64,000 nt of DNA from NCBI GenBank assembly GCA_038502055.1, contig JAXRKN010000027.1, forward strand, positions 310,001 to 374,000, in the 5' to 3' direction. Below, piece after piece: positions 19,885-32,699 of this stretch. The stretch is from Tanytarsus gracilentus (taxonomy: Eukaryota > Arthropoda > Insecta > Diptera > Chironomidae). Below the pieces are notes generated by a model. It had not been told where the DNA came from, searched no databases, and saw nothing but the letters and a program-made list of their open reading frames with translations. Position numbers and translations under genes: made by a program. The stretch's first letter is position 1. Every line of letters starts with the position of its first letter.

Positions 19885-22800
19885 TATAAACCTTAATTAA
19901 TTTTAATTTATTTAAAAAATTAGAAATTAATTCCAAATTTTATCTATCTTGATGCATCAAATTTTATTTTGTGAAATTTTATTTTTTTAATATTAAAATC
20001 TTTTTAAGTTTAACGGATATGAAAAATTTAAAAGAGCTTTCAATAAATTTTTTAAGCTTTTAAAAACTTTCTCGAGCTTAAAGTCTTTCATGTTACAAAA
20101 AAATAATAATTTAAGAATTTCTTTTCGCTGTATAAAATTTAAACATAATTTTATTTAAATAATTATTTATTATTACATTTTAATCGAGTAAAACCCTAGA
20201 AAAAATTAAATGTAATTAATTACATTTTCGTAGCAAATATCATGTAATTTTTGTTATTGCCCATCTCTGACTCCTTTTAGCGTATCAAATTTTACTTTCG
20301 TCTAGTCAACAATTCTTGTTACACAATTGTGAGAATCCTCAAGTTGAATTGTGAAGAAGGAATCAAACATGATTGAGTGTGTCGAGATGTTTGCGATTGA
20401 ATGAAAGAAGAAAGAAAAATAGTGTTTTTGTTTTTCTTTTGTGGGAAATAAAAGAATTAAAAAAAATTCACTAGATTTTAAAATAATAAATTATAAATTA
20501 ATTTTTGTATCGTAAAATTCAGCACCACAAATCAATTGAACGTGACTTTTATCCTAAAACTGTTATTTTACTCTATTAATTTAAATTTTCACCACAATCG
20601 TAAAATTAATTAAAAACACACGCTGAAAAAGTTTGACCGAAAATTCTTCAGCTGTCGAAAGTCCCTTAAAATTAATGGTCTGTGGACGTGTCTCGAAAGT
20701 TTTATAAATTAGAAGATTGAAAAAACTTCGTTTGAAATTAATTTGTAGATAAAATTAAGATTGAGTTAATTTTTTAATTAATTTAAAGTTGAAAATTTTT
20801 ATTTCTAAAAATAATTTTTATCAATAATTTGTTCCAACAAATTCTGAATTTCATCTTTACAAATCCCAAATTGACCTGAATTGACTCCAATTCACATCTG
20901 AATCGTGCACCACCGCAATCATCACCTTCAATAGTTACATGACCTTCCCTCAAAAAATCCTTATTGAGGTGAGAAAATTGATGTCAAGTGAAGTCATCGC
21001 ATTGTGATCTGCGTGAGAATTTGAAGGAGGTTAAAAATAGTTTTACAAAATCAAAGATTATTTTTTGTATGCTGAATTTATTTAAATCTAAAGAAGATTT
21101 TCTAAAAGCATTTTAATGGTCTGAAGAGACATTTTAATGACTCACACCATAAAAGCTTTTAAAAAGTCATTTTTAATTCACTAAAACTTCGCCAAGATGC
21201 TTTGAAAAGAAAATTTTGCTAAATAAAAAATTTCCCCAGACGTTCAACTATTTTTGCAGTTTACCACATGTGAGTTCATGTAACTTCCCGCAAATGATTA
21301 ACGATTTTGAGTCTTTTCCACTCAACAGCAGCGTCAAAAATGTAAATTCATCACTTAGCATTTGCTTAACCGAGACATCAACACACGTCGAGTCGCATCA
21401 TGCAGAACGAAATTCAATTCACTTGCAATTTTGCATCTTGAGAGAAATTTTTCGCACACACCGTGTTAAAATCAAAATCAAATTCAATTAGAGAGAAAAT
21501 AAAATCATCATCGCGCAAATAAAGTGAAAGGGAGCAATTTGTAATGCAATCGTGAGAGCTTCATGTGGGATTGCCATGACTGCCAAATAAATTGCTGCTG
21601 ATTGATGATGAAAAATTTTTTACTGTAAATTTTCGTGAAGTGCAATGACTTGAAAATTAATTTTGAAATTGTTCTAAAATTGTGTGTAAAAAAAATTTTA
21701 GTACAAATTTTTAATACTTGCTTTCTGTTTTAAAAAATTGTATCTTAAATTTCAAAAATAGAAAAACCGTTAAATTAATAAAGTAGTTTGGTTGAAAATT
21801 TAAAAAATGCAATATCACCCATAAAAAATTTTAACGTATTTTTATTGTTTAAATTCACTCCTCGCTCTCTCCATCACAATCAACTCCAGACGACCGCAAC
21901 ATCTTGTTATGAAAGTAAGAAAAAATATTTTCTCCATTACAACCTTAACATTACGGTAATAAATTTCGAGCTTTAAAGTTTATCAATTCGTTTGACAGTT
22001 TTGTGCTGCAACAAAGGACTTTTCTCTCACTCACACCGTCCATCGTGACTATAACAACTGCAATCAATTTTGAGAGTGTGAAAAATGTTCGCACATAAAA
22101 GTTTGATGTTGATGAAGTTCCACCGCATGATTTAATTTGGTAGAATTTAGAGTCGTTACAAGGGATTATATTTTTTTAGATCTCAAAATTTTATCTTCTG
22201 TACCTTAAAAAATAAAAATAAAAATTATTTTAAAAAATTTTAATTATTCTTTTTTGAATTTAACGGTTTTTAATTTTGAAATTTAAGAGAAAAAATTTAA
22301 AAATATTTTTTTATAAAATTTTAAATCAACTTTTTTGCATTTAACGGTTTTTGAATCTCTTCAAAATTAATTACCCGAATTAATAAAATTCAAGATAATA
22401 TCAAAACAACTCAAATCGATGAATGATTAACGCTCGTGAAGATCTGAAATAAATGAAGTGTGCGAATGGCGTCGATTTAGCCATTAGATGAAGAAAGAAG
22501 TGTCAAGATGAATAAAAGAGAAAATTAATCATCAGTTCTATTGAAAAATTGACTAAGAATGAAAGAATCAGCGAAATCCAGACGAAGATGTTTTTAGAAG
22601 AGCTTTCAATGTTTTGATGTTGCATGAAAACATTCAAGAATTTTTGTAAAACATTGAAAAACTAAATAAGACATTTTGAATTAATTTTTTTATTTAAAAT
22701 GGAAAAAATTTAATGCAAAATTCCAAATAAAAATTGAAATCTTTAAACTATTTTGAAAATTCATCATAAATTTCATCTCCATTATTCTCACATTAATAAT

Positions 22801-25285
22801 TTCACTAAAAATTTGTGATAATCCCTCAAGTCTTTTTTGCTCGCTTTATTTACTTCCAACCTTGTTCAACATTTTTTTAGCGTGCGAAAAAATTTATGAA
22901 CGGCACTCATGAGAATTTTCAAAACGGCTTAAATTTCGGATGGTGAGAGTGAATTTTATTAGCGTCAAGTTGAATTACAGAGAAGGTCGAAAGGATAAAA
23001 CGAAAAAAAGAGAGAAATTTGAGAATGTGCAACAGATGGGCGCGTGGTTTTTATGTGGAAAGTTTAATGACACCCGATGCCTGCATTAAGTAATTACAAA
23101 TTGAAAATGCAAAGTGATAAAAATATAAAATTTATCGAAAAAAAAATTTTTTTTTGCCAGCAGAGAAAAATTATGTTTTTCGTGAAATTGGCATGTTTAA
23201 AAAATTGCTTGAAATTTTTCAATTAATTTATTTAGTTCAAAAAAATTATTTATTTAAAAAGTAAATTTTTATAAATAATTTTTTTATGTTAAATTTAAAT
23301 CTTCATAAAATTTCTGTTTTGTTTCAACTTTTTTCCACTTAAAACCTTTTTTCAGTCTGATTTTAATTGTTTACAGCATAAAAAAAAGAAACGAATAAAA
23401 AGAAGAATAAAAAACTCTTTTGAGCGACAATTTTAAGCTCCAATAAATAATGAATGATGTCGACGAGGACTTTGTTGCGATGATGGTGGTTTTTGGAGTT
23501 GAGTTTACGATAATTTAGCTCGAGGTGGAAAAGAGAGAGAGAAAGGAAGTGGAAAAGGTTTAAATAAGTGAATGAGAGAAGATTTTTACTGAAGTTTATG
23601 GTGAGTGAGCTTTGAAATCATCAAAAATTAAATTTAAAATAAGTTTGCAAAATTTATATAAATTTATAAAAAATTTACAAAAATTTAAGCAATTTATAGA
23701 AAAAAAAATTAAAAAATTTAAAAAACTCTAAACTTAATTTTTTCTTTCGATTCAAATTAATTATAAAAGAAAAAAATAATTTTCAATATTTCTCCTCAAA
23801 TCTAACAAGATTCTCTCGAGATTTTCTCAAACTTCAAAATTGCTGTTAAGTGGAAACACGAGATTTTCAGGTGCGAACATCCGCATGGGAAAAAAATTAT
23901 TCGAGGGATTTTTTTACACCCTCGAGGCGCTTCTTGAGATTTCTTGAAAAATTATTTTCCATTCTTTTTTTTATGCTTTGATCTCTTAAGTGATTTAGGA
24001 TGATTTGCTCACTTTTTTGAAAAGATTTTTCAGGATATTTAGAGATGATCAAAGAAGAAGGAAAAAGATGAAATTTTCTTTGAAGATTTGATAAAAAAGT
24101 TATTTGTTTTTGTTTTGTACCAATTTATATAAAAAAAATTTAAAAAAAAAATTCTAAATTTTTAATTAATTTTCTTAGTTTTAATTTTTTGAATTTTTTT
24201 TGTAAGTTTCTTGAATTTTTTAGATATTTTTCATAAATTTTATAAATTTCCAATTTATGTTTAAATTTCAATTAGAAACGACAAAAATAAAAGAAATTCT
24301 TTCAAAAAATTCGTCTAATCGGCTTAAAAAGAAGCGAAAAGAAACTTTTGCATTTTTCACCTCATGAAAATTCTTTTTTACATCTTTTTCTTCTTAATGG
24401 ACTTGTTTGTTGACTTTGCTGCCTCCTCATTATTTTGATGCTTTGAGACGGTAAGAAGATTTTGTGCCGTTGAAGTTGTTTATTTTTTTTGCCAGATTTT
24501 TTTGTCTCTTTAATTTTGCCTTCTTCAAAGTAACAAAAAAAAATTAATTCAATTTTCCTCACACAAAATTGAATTTTTTTCTCTTCTACCTGAGCTGAAA
24601 ATTTAATTCGTTCTCGGAAAAATCTGAGACACGAGTAGAATTTTGTTCGTCTTTTTATGATTGTTTGAGACTCGCGCAATAAGCTGGACATAAGTTTTTT
24701 GTGAGAGACTTTTTATCTAATTTAAATCCACAAATAAACCATTAGCATATTTTTTGGGGAGCAACGGGATTATTTAAATGATTTTGATGAGATTAGAATA
24801 GAAAATTTACGGTAAACAAAATTTCATTGAATTTTTTTATTCAAATATTTTTTCTTCACTTTTTAATGAATGAATTTTAATTTCATCCAATTTTTACAAA
24901 ATTTAAATTAGGGGTTTAATTGATTTTTTTTGGAACATTTCAAAATTTAAAATTTTAATTTTTTGTTAATTTTGTTAATAAAAAATTTAATTTGAATTTT
25001 CCCGGTAGAGTGTGAACCCCTAATCCACCCACTTACGCCTTCAGGCTCTCTTCCATATTTTTATTTTTCTAATTTCCACACACGCAAATCTCTCGCAATC
25101 TATTTTCATTCTTTGCTTCATTTAATCTCAACGTCATCGAAAATTTGTTTGATGAAAATCCAATTTTCTTCTCATATTTAGCATTAAAAGCATCCTTGAG
25201 CGAAAAACATCATGTGCGTATTGAGAAGATTAAGATAAAAGCTCGTGTAATGATTTTTACTCAATCGAGCGAAAAAAACACAAAA
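19885..25285. other. Long gene-poor AT-rich stretch
   Basis: No convincing gene on either strand. A degenerate hAT-like end (TTGCCCATCTCTG, ending at 20269) relates to the 5.7-kb MITE. Short open frames around 21216-21491 and 24362-24691 have AT-driven composition and no recognisable domain. Distal regulatory DNA cannot be excluded. Confidence 0.5.
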
Positions 25286-25288
25286 TCT

Positions 25289-25294
25289 TTTATT
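25289..25294 (-). terminator. Polyadenylation signal of CPT1 copy 1
   Basis: AATAAA on the minus strand, about 17 nt after the stop codon at 25311-25313. That is very close, implying a short 3' UTR. Confidence 0.5.
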
Positions 25295-25310
25295 TAGAAC
25301 TTTTTTGAGT

Positions 25311-27945
25311 CTACATTTTCTTTTGAAGCTGAAATTCTTCCATTAGTCGTCTCATGTCAGCCATAGCTTTGAAAATTCGTTTGCCAAACCTCTCGGTGTT
25401 TGTTATCGGACAACTTTTAACGCTCGAAATGTGAAAGTAAATCACATCTTCACCAGAAATGATGTAGGAGACACTGTAGCCGTCTGAAAATTGAGTTTTT
25501 TGGTTAAATAATTAGAAAAAAAATCGAAAGCTCAAAAATTTAAAAGCTCATAAAAATTATCTCACCATAAGCAACAGGTCCAAAACCTCCCGCGCATCCT
25601 TTCAATTCTGGATATTTTATCAAATCAACTTTCGCTGTTTGTCCATGAGGTGTTTGACTTGTTGACAATCTCCAAGGTTCATTTATCAACTCTTGAAGGA
25701 ATGGCGACTCAACTTCAAGATATTTCGAAACAACATAAAGACAAAAAAGATGTCGATCAATTCCTTTTCCAGTCATCGCTTCCAAATAACCTTTTTGATG
25801 TTGCTTGCAAGCTTCCTGAAGAAGTTTAACTCGTTCAGCAGTTGAAGATTTTTCATCATCCATCGATCGAACCCAAGCTGATGATTCAATTGTGCATGAA
25901 CGAACTGTTTCAGTTCGACCTTGAATGTAAAGTCGAGTCATTGAAGCTTCATAAGTTAATGAAAATCGTCCAAAATCACGAAAATATGCGAGTTGAAGTG
26001 CCATTTGAATGAAAGCATCTGGTGACAAGTTGCAAGTTTTTATAAAACCTTTACCAAAAGCATTGTGAATGTCAATTTGAATGTTGACGTCTTCAACCAA
26101 TTTCAGACCATCTGCATAAGCTTCATCGATGCTTTTAACTAATTTAGCTTCACTAAAATCCCACTCGAGTCGAATTGGATTTGGAGGTAAAACTTTAATT
26201 TCTCCTTTAGGATTTCCGTCTTCATCATAAGAATGAATGTCATCTGCCATCGTTTCTTCGAGCATTCTTGACACAATCGGAGCATCAGCCCACGAATGTT
26301 CGGCATTGAAAGTTCCCTTAAAATAAATTTAAATAATTTAATTCCACCAAACCCAAATTTATCTCACCCTTCCATTCGTTCCAACGTTAACATTGAAGCT
26401 TTTATCGAACCAATAGTTATAAACTTTTCCATGCAAACATTGACCCGCATACTGATGAATTTTAGATCGATCCTCCGTCAAGTTCACAAGCTCCATTTCA
26501 AAAGGTTCATCATTTAAAATCAACATGAATGCAGCACTCTCAACAACTTCCAACGATTTTTTGTTTATTCCACTGCTAAAATATTCATCGCGTATTTCCG
26601 CCCATTTCGTTCGAGTCCACGATGTCAACGACGCTAGATAACTCTCGGCATGCGATGCCACTTCCTTTGAGTTGACTATCCATTCGAGTTGATATTGAAT
26701 TTCACGAGCGTTGAGCAATTTTCCTTTACGATAAAGAATTACTTTGTAGAAGCATCCTTTGTGGTAAACAGCTAGGTGTTGCGAGTCGTCATAGTGAATT
26801 ACTTTATCGCCAGCAAGACCGGGGACTCGGGTTGTATTGAAGAGTCTAAAAAGTGGGTTTTTTTAATATTTAGTGGATTTTTTAAAAAACAAACCTTTTG
26901 TACTGCCACGAGCACAATGGAACGACACCCTGTGCCATGATTGGTGGCAGTGTCTCATTGTCAATTTTTTCTCTAAATTTCAGAAGTAAATAGCAAACAT
27001 TTGCAGCTCGAGCTGTTTGACTTTGTGTTGGTCTTGCGATATTATCAGAACAATAGACATTACTGTTGATCATCAATGGACCTGTGTTGCGGAGATAAAC
27101 ATACTCTTCCCACCAATCTGACACGTAATTCTTTGACCACCAACTTTTAAGTATTAAATATCTCTGCAATTTTTTGCCGATTCCATTTTCAAAATCTTTC
27201 GCTTCTCTTTCAACTCTCGCGAAATTTTCATCGTCTAAAATTGGCCGAATTGATCTTAAATATCTTTTAATTGTGTCTTTTAATGGTGGAACTGGTAAAG
27301 TTGGAAGTGAACATTGAAAGCTCTGAAGTCTCGGTGGATTCCATTTGATCATCACTTGAGGAAATAAAAATTAAAATAAATTTAAATTCAATTTTCAAAT
27401 CTCACATCGCAACAAAGCGCCCCAAATTTTTGTCCTCAAACTGACTTGTTTGCCACGTCCTTCGAACATGTAGCCTTGATATGATAACAAAAATTTAAGC
27501 GTCATCTTCATCGAGAGGCAAATCATGAACCAGCAAGTGAAACCAGCTGAAGAGCACGCGAGAAGTTTCCATGGAAGTGATGAACTGGAATTAAATTTTA
27601 AAATATCTTCTTTATTTTGAGTGTTGGATAAATTTAAATTTTAACGGCTTTTTCGAATTTAAATTTTTCATAAATTAATTCAAGATCTGCAAATTTAACT
27701 CACCTTGGAAGTTTTTCGACAATTCCATCAATGACTCTAACCGCAAACCACCTCTCTCCAAAATACAATGACGTCACTATTCCAGTGACCAAAACAATTC
27801 CCTCCAAATGTGCCGGATAAATCCAATTTAAAATTTGATTATGACATTTCGTCATCCATCTGGTCCACGATGTTCTTGCTCTCACTTTATGATGTTCGTG
27901 AGTCAATGATGCCGAGTAATGTGTTGCGTGGTGAGCTTCAGCCAT
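25311..27945 (-). CDS. CPT1: Carnitine O-palmitoyltransferase 1, copy 1
   Basis: Six exons: complement(join(25311..25483,25566..26316,26368..26845,26895..27354,27406..27584,27704..27945)), 2283 nt, 760 aa, close to the about 770 aa of animal CPT1. It transfers long-chain acyl groups from CoA to carnitine at the outer mitochondrial membrane, the controlled step of mitochondrial fatty-acid import. Seen: N-terminus MAEAHH (canonical MAEAHQ), two membrane segments (about 52-66 and 84-108) with KFLLSYQGYMF after the second, NYVSDWWEEYVYLR, the catalytic NAEHSWAD (His about 460), GIDRHLFCLY and STSQTP (about 671). Glu3 and His5, known determinants of malonyl-CoA inhibition in mammalian CPT1A, are present. 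It lies in tandem with copy 2, on the same strand about 650 bp away. Intron number is lower than in copy 2. Confidence 0.93.
25696..26055 (-). repeat. 360-bp tract shared with CPT1 copy 2
   Basis: This segment of exon 5 is almost identical in nucleotides to 28959-29318 of copy 2 (about six differences visible), while the coding sequence on both sides is clearly diverged. Confidence 0.85.
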
Positions 27946-28572
27946 CTGAAAAACGTGAGATTTCTTTTATCTTATCGAGAAATGAGTTGGGAAATTTCGA
28001 TTGTGTTATCAGTTGCGGGGATTGAGAGAAAAGTTAATTCACGTGGGGTGCAAAGTAGAAGAAATTAAAGTGTTTTCTGTTTTTGATTGCTTTCAGAACT
28101 AAAATTAAAATTAACGCAATTTTATTTCAAACTTTTCACCATTAATCAAATAAAATTGCTCATAAATCACAAAATAATTTCTACAAATCCTCTCAAAAGC
28201 AATAAATCAATCTCAAATGAGAAATTTTTGGCTTTGAATGTTAAAATTTAATTCCTGATTAGCCACCTGTGCTTGATTTTGATAATTTATTACCGTAAAA
28301 TTTTTTAAATCCTTTTAATTTTTTAAAGAACTTTTCTATTGTAAAATCACTGAAAGACTGACCTGAAAATTATCGGCTTGGTCATTTTATCAATAAAAAT
28401 TATCAAGAAAATAAAAATCAAGGTAAAGTCACTTTTTATTGATTAATTACAAAGTTTAAAATGTTATAAAATCGTTAGGAAAAAACGTCGAGAATAGGAT
28501 CACGTCGAAATTAAAGGCAAAAACCCTAATTAAAAATTAAATTTTATAATTTTTTAAATTAACCTAAATTTA
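27946..28572. other. Spacer between the two CPT1 genes
   Basis: AT-rich; presumably holds the promoter of copy 1 and the 3' UTR of copy 2. An AATAAA for copy 2 lies at 28573-28578 (minus strand), about 25 nt after its stop. Nothing else recognisable. Confidence 0.5.
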
Positions 28573-28601
28573 TTTATTTTAATACTTTTATAAAATTATT
28601 T

Positions 28602-31600
28602 CTATTTATTTTTCTTATAATCATTCATCAAATCTTGAATGTCGCACAAGGATTTTCTTATCTGGTTCTCAAATCGTAAAGTGTCAGTTGTTGGACAGCT
28701 TCTCATGCTTGATAGATGAAAGTAAATCATGTCCTCGCTGGAGACAATATATGAAACACTATAACTGTCTGTAATTAAAATTTAATTTAATTAGAAGACT
28801 GTAAGGAAATTTTGCATTTTTAATTTACTATCAGCAATTGGTCCAAATCCACCCACAAAACTATTCAACTCTGGATATTTCTTCAAGTTAATCTTTGGTG
28901 TTTGTCCATGAGGTGTTTGACTAGTTGAAAGCTTCCATGGTTCACTGAAAATTCTCTTAAGGAATGGCGACTCAACTTCAAGATATTTCGAAACAACATA
29001 AAGACAAAAAAGATGTCGATCAATTCCTTTTCCAGTCATCGCTTCCAAATAACCTTTTTGATGTTGCTTGCAAGCTTCCTGAAGAAGTTTAACTCGCTCA
29101 GCAGTTGAAGATTTTTCATCTTCCATCGATCGAACCCAAGCTGATGATTCGATTGTGCATGAACGAACTGTTTCAGTTCGACCTTGAATGTAAAGTCGAG
29201 TCATTGAAGCTTCATAAGTTAACGAAAATCGTCCAAAATCACGAAAATATGCGAGTTGAAGTGCCATTTGAATGAAAGCATCTGGTGATAAGTTGCAAGT
29301 TTTCATAAAACCTTTACCGTAATTTTCAAACATCATAATGCGATGGTCGATGTTCTGGAAATTAAATTTTGTTAAAATTAAATTTTAAAAAGTTTATAAA
29401 TTTTAATTTTTTTTTAGAATTTTAAATTTTTTCTTAACGGTCAATTTAAATTTAAATTTTAAAATCAACCGAATTTAGATATGAAAATTTGTTAGCAATT
29501 TAAAAAGTCTTACGTCAAATAATTTCAAACCATCTTTGTAGGCTTCGTTAATTTTCTCTTTTAATTCTTCATCATTTAGATCGAATTTCAGCCTAATTGG
29601 TTTCGGCGGTATTTTCTCCATTTTAGCAAGCAAATTTCCGCTTTCATCATATCTAAAATATATTTTTAATCAATTTTATTTTGAGGTTTTCATTAAACTC
29701 ACGAAAGAATATCGTCGAACATTACTTCCTCCATCATTCGACCCATAACTGTGCCATCCATCGGCGAATGTTCAGCGTTCATAATAAACTACAAATAAAA
29801 TTTATTAGATTTCGTTTTTGAAGCTCTAAAACTTAAATTCACCCTTCCATTCGTTCCCACAGCAAGACTGAAGCTTTTATCGAACCAAAATCCATTAACT
29901 TCACCCGTCAGACATTGCTTTGCGTATGAATGTAATAAATCTCTTTTCTTCCTATCCAGATAGTCAAATTCGTAGGGTCCATCATGAAGAACAAGCATGA
30001 AAGCAGCACTCTCGATTGCATCCAACGAAATTTTATTTCCTCCACTCTTGAAAAATTTTTCTCTCACTTCCGCCCACTTCGTTCTGTTCCATGCGGTTAA
30101 GCTCGCCAAATTTTTCTCACTCTCGCTCGGTTGCGGTTTTTCCGCTAAAATACATTCGAGTTGAAATTGAATTTCGCGAGCATTAAGAAGTCTTCCTTTG
30201 TGACGAATGATGACTTTGTAGTAGCTGCCTTTGTGCAAAACCGCAATGTGATTTGACTCGTCGAGATGAAACAATTTATCGCACTCGATACCGGGTATGC
30301 GAGTTGTATTGAAGAGTCTGCAAAAGATGGAAATCTAACAATACGAAATTGATTGAATTTACTTTGCTTACTTTTCATTTTGCCACGAGCATAAGGGCAC
30401 GATGTTTTGTAGCACGATAGGCGTAAGCGTTTGATTATCAATTTTCTCACGAAACTGGAGAATTAAGGAGGCATAACTGGCTGCTCTGGTTGCTTGGTCA
30501 GTCGTTGGTAAAGCTACATTGTCACCAGAGTAAATATTGCTGTATCCCATCAATGGACCACGACCTCGAAGGTAAATGTATTCACCCCACCTACAAGGAT
30601 GTTTGGATTATTTTAAGAAATGTTTTAAAAAATTTAATTTTTTTGTTTTTTTCATTTAAAATTTTTTAATAAAAAATCAAATAAATTTTGGTATTAAATT
30701 ATTTTCGAATTTTATTACTAAATTTTTTGAATTTTAGTAATAAACTTTTTGAATTTTAGTACTAAATTTTTTGAATTTTTAATATCCGTTATTTTTATAT
30801 TTTAGATGAACAACGTTGATTTGAAATGATAATTTTTGAGGAAAAATAAATAAAATGAAGAAATTTGAATTAAAATTCTCAAGACAAAACTTTAAGAAAT
30901 AAAATCTCAAAACTCACCAATCGGACACATAATTCTTTTTCCACCAGCTTTTGAGCACCAAATATCTTTGCAATTTTTTTCCAATTCCATTAAGAAATTC
31001 TTTTGCTTCATTTTCAACAATTTTATAATCTTCATCGTCTAAAGTCGGTTGAATTGAGCGCAAATGTCTTTGAACCGTGTCTTTAATTTTGGGAACTGGC
31101 AGACTTGGAAGCGAGTTTTGAAAGCTGTAGAGATGTGGCGGATTCCAAGCGTGGATGGCTGTGAAATTTTTTTGATTACAAAATTTAGAGTATGGATCAC
31201 CCAGCCATCAGAATTTCTGCATTCCTAATAACTGGGAAATTCCCAACTCCTGGGAAATTCCCAACTCCTGGGAAATTCCCAACACCTGGGAAATTCCCAA
31301 CTCCTGGGAAATTCCCAACTCCTGGGAAATTCCCAACACCTGGGAAATTCCCAACACCTGGGAAATTCCCAACACCTGGGAAATTCCCAACTCCTGGGAA
31401 ATTCCCAACTCCTGGGAAATTCCCAACACCTGGGAAATTCCCAACACCTGGGAAATTCCCAACTCCTGGGAAATTCCCAACACCTGGGAAATTCCCAACA
31501 CCTGGGAAATTCCCAACTCCTGAGAAATTCCCAACACCTGGGAAATTCCCAACTCCTGGGAAATTCCCAACACCTGGGAAATTCCCAACACCTGGGAAAT

Positions 31601-32679
31601 TCCCAACTCCTGGGAAATTCCCAACTCCTGGGAAATTCCCAACACCTGGGAAATTCCCAACTCCTGGGAAATTCCCAACTCCTGGGAAATTCCCAACACC
31701 TGGGAAATTCCCAACACCTGGGAAATTCCCAACTCCTGGGAAATTCCCAACACCTGGGAAATTCCTACTGGGTATCAAAAGATTGCCTTTTTACTAAGAT
31801 TTCCAATGATTTCAAACCAAAAAATTGCTTAAAAATTTTATTTAATGCAGAATTTCAGTGCAATATTTTTGATTTTTAAAAATTTAAATTCAATTTTACC
31901 TTTAAGTAAAAGTCCCCAAATTTTTGTCTTCAAACTGACTTTCCTTCCACGTCCTTCAAACATGTAACCTTGATAACTCAAAAGCATTTTCAGTGTAAAT
32001 TTCATTCCGATGCAAATTGAGAACCAGATTGAGCCTCCAACGATCATGCATGCTGCAACTTTTGACTCAGTCGTTGAACTAAAAGTGATGAAAATTTTTA
32101 TTTAGGAAGTTTTAAGGTTTTCAGAAAATCTAACTTTGGAAATTGTTCGACAATTCGATTGATCATGTCGTAAGGTATTGTTCGGTTGCCAAAATACAAT
32201 GCCGTCACTATTCCACTGGTCAACCACAAACCTAGAAAAAATTAATTTTTAATAATTAATTTAAATAATTAAAATTCGTAATTAATAATTTTTATTTAAT
32301 TTTTGTTAATTATAAAACATATTAAATTTATTAATTTCTAAAAATAATTAATTATTAAAATTTAATAATTAGAAATTAAATAGTTAAAAAATAAAAATTT
32401 AATTAATTAAAATTTTCTTTATGTGAAAACATTTTAGAAAAGTGAAACATTTTCCATTAAAACAAAAAAAATTATAGATTTAGTTAATTAAAAAATTAAT
32501 AATCTAAAACATAGTTTAAATTCACCTTCAAGATGCGCCGGATAAATCCAATTTCTTATCGCTAAATTCCATCGTTTTAATTTTGCACACAAACTCGCAC
32601 CCAAAACAGTGTTTACAACTTCCTTATCATCACCACACTCAATCATTGAACTCGAATAAATCGCTGCTTGCTTCTCCAT
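28602..32679 (-). CDS. CPT1: Carnitine O-palmitoyltransferase 1, copy 2 (divergent N-terminus)
   Basis: Ten exons: complement(join(28602..28768,28829..29354,29514..29652,29703..29788,29843..30317,30372..30590,30918..31158,31900..32078,32135..32231,32526..32679)), 2283 nt, again 760 aa. Seen: NWIYPAHLEG then two membrane segments, KMLLSYQGYMF, NYVSDWWGEYIYLR, catalytic NAEHSPMDG (His about 462), GIDRHLFCLY and STSQTP. All catalytic motifs are kept, so an active acyltransferase is expected. The N-terminus is MEKQAAIYSS instead of MAEAHH, so Glu3 and His5 are missing; reduced malonyl-CoA sensitivity is inferred. Four introns present here are absent in copy 1. The 741-bp intron 31159-31899 holds a large minisatellite. 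Confidence 0.92.
28959..29318 (-). repeat. 360-bp tract shared with CPT1 copy 1
   Basis: Counterpart of 25696-26055; see that entry. It encodes the stretch from KGF(M/I)KTCNLSPDAF through LEVESPFL. Confidence 0.85.
30640..30795. repeat. Short AT-rich tandem repeat in a CPT1 copy 2 intron
   Basis: Three to four copies of a roughly 27-bp unit around TTTTTTGAATTTTAGTA(A/C)T within the intron 30591-30917. Low complexity. Confidence 0.6.
31232..31764. repeat. 18-bp minisatellite, about 30 copies, inside a CPT1 intron
   Basis: The unit is TGGGAAATTCCCAAC followed by TCC or ACC. The only common variation is T/A at one position, plus one GGG to GAG change near 31511-31520. Each unit centres on the palindrome GGGAAATTCCC. 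The array sits in intron 31159-31899 of CPT1 copy 2. The frames open across it on both strands (GKFPTP, GVGNFP) are artefacts of the unit being a multiple of three. Confidence 0.95.
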
Positions 32680-32699
32680 TATCTTTAGACAGTGAAATT

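Noticed and set aside
24362..24691. 109-codon minus-strand frame rich in Arg/Lys
   Set aside because: Composition follows local AT/AG-rich sequence; no domain, no splice context, no conserved features seen.
31232..31764. CRISPR-like regular array
   Set aside because: The units are contiguous 18-mers without unique spacers, in a eukaryotic intron.
31192..31797. 201-codon plus-strand frame (GKFPTP repeats) and antisense GVGNFP/ELGISQ frames
   Set aside because: Lies inside an intron of CPT1 copy 2 and is produced by an 18-bp tandem repeat; no splice, promoter or domain support.
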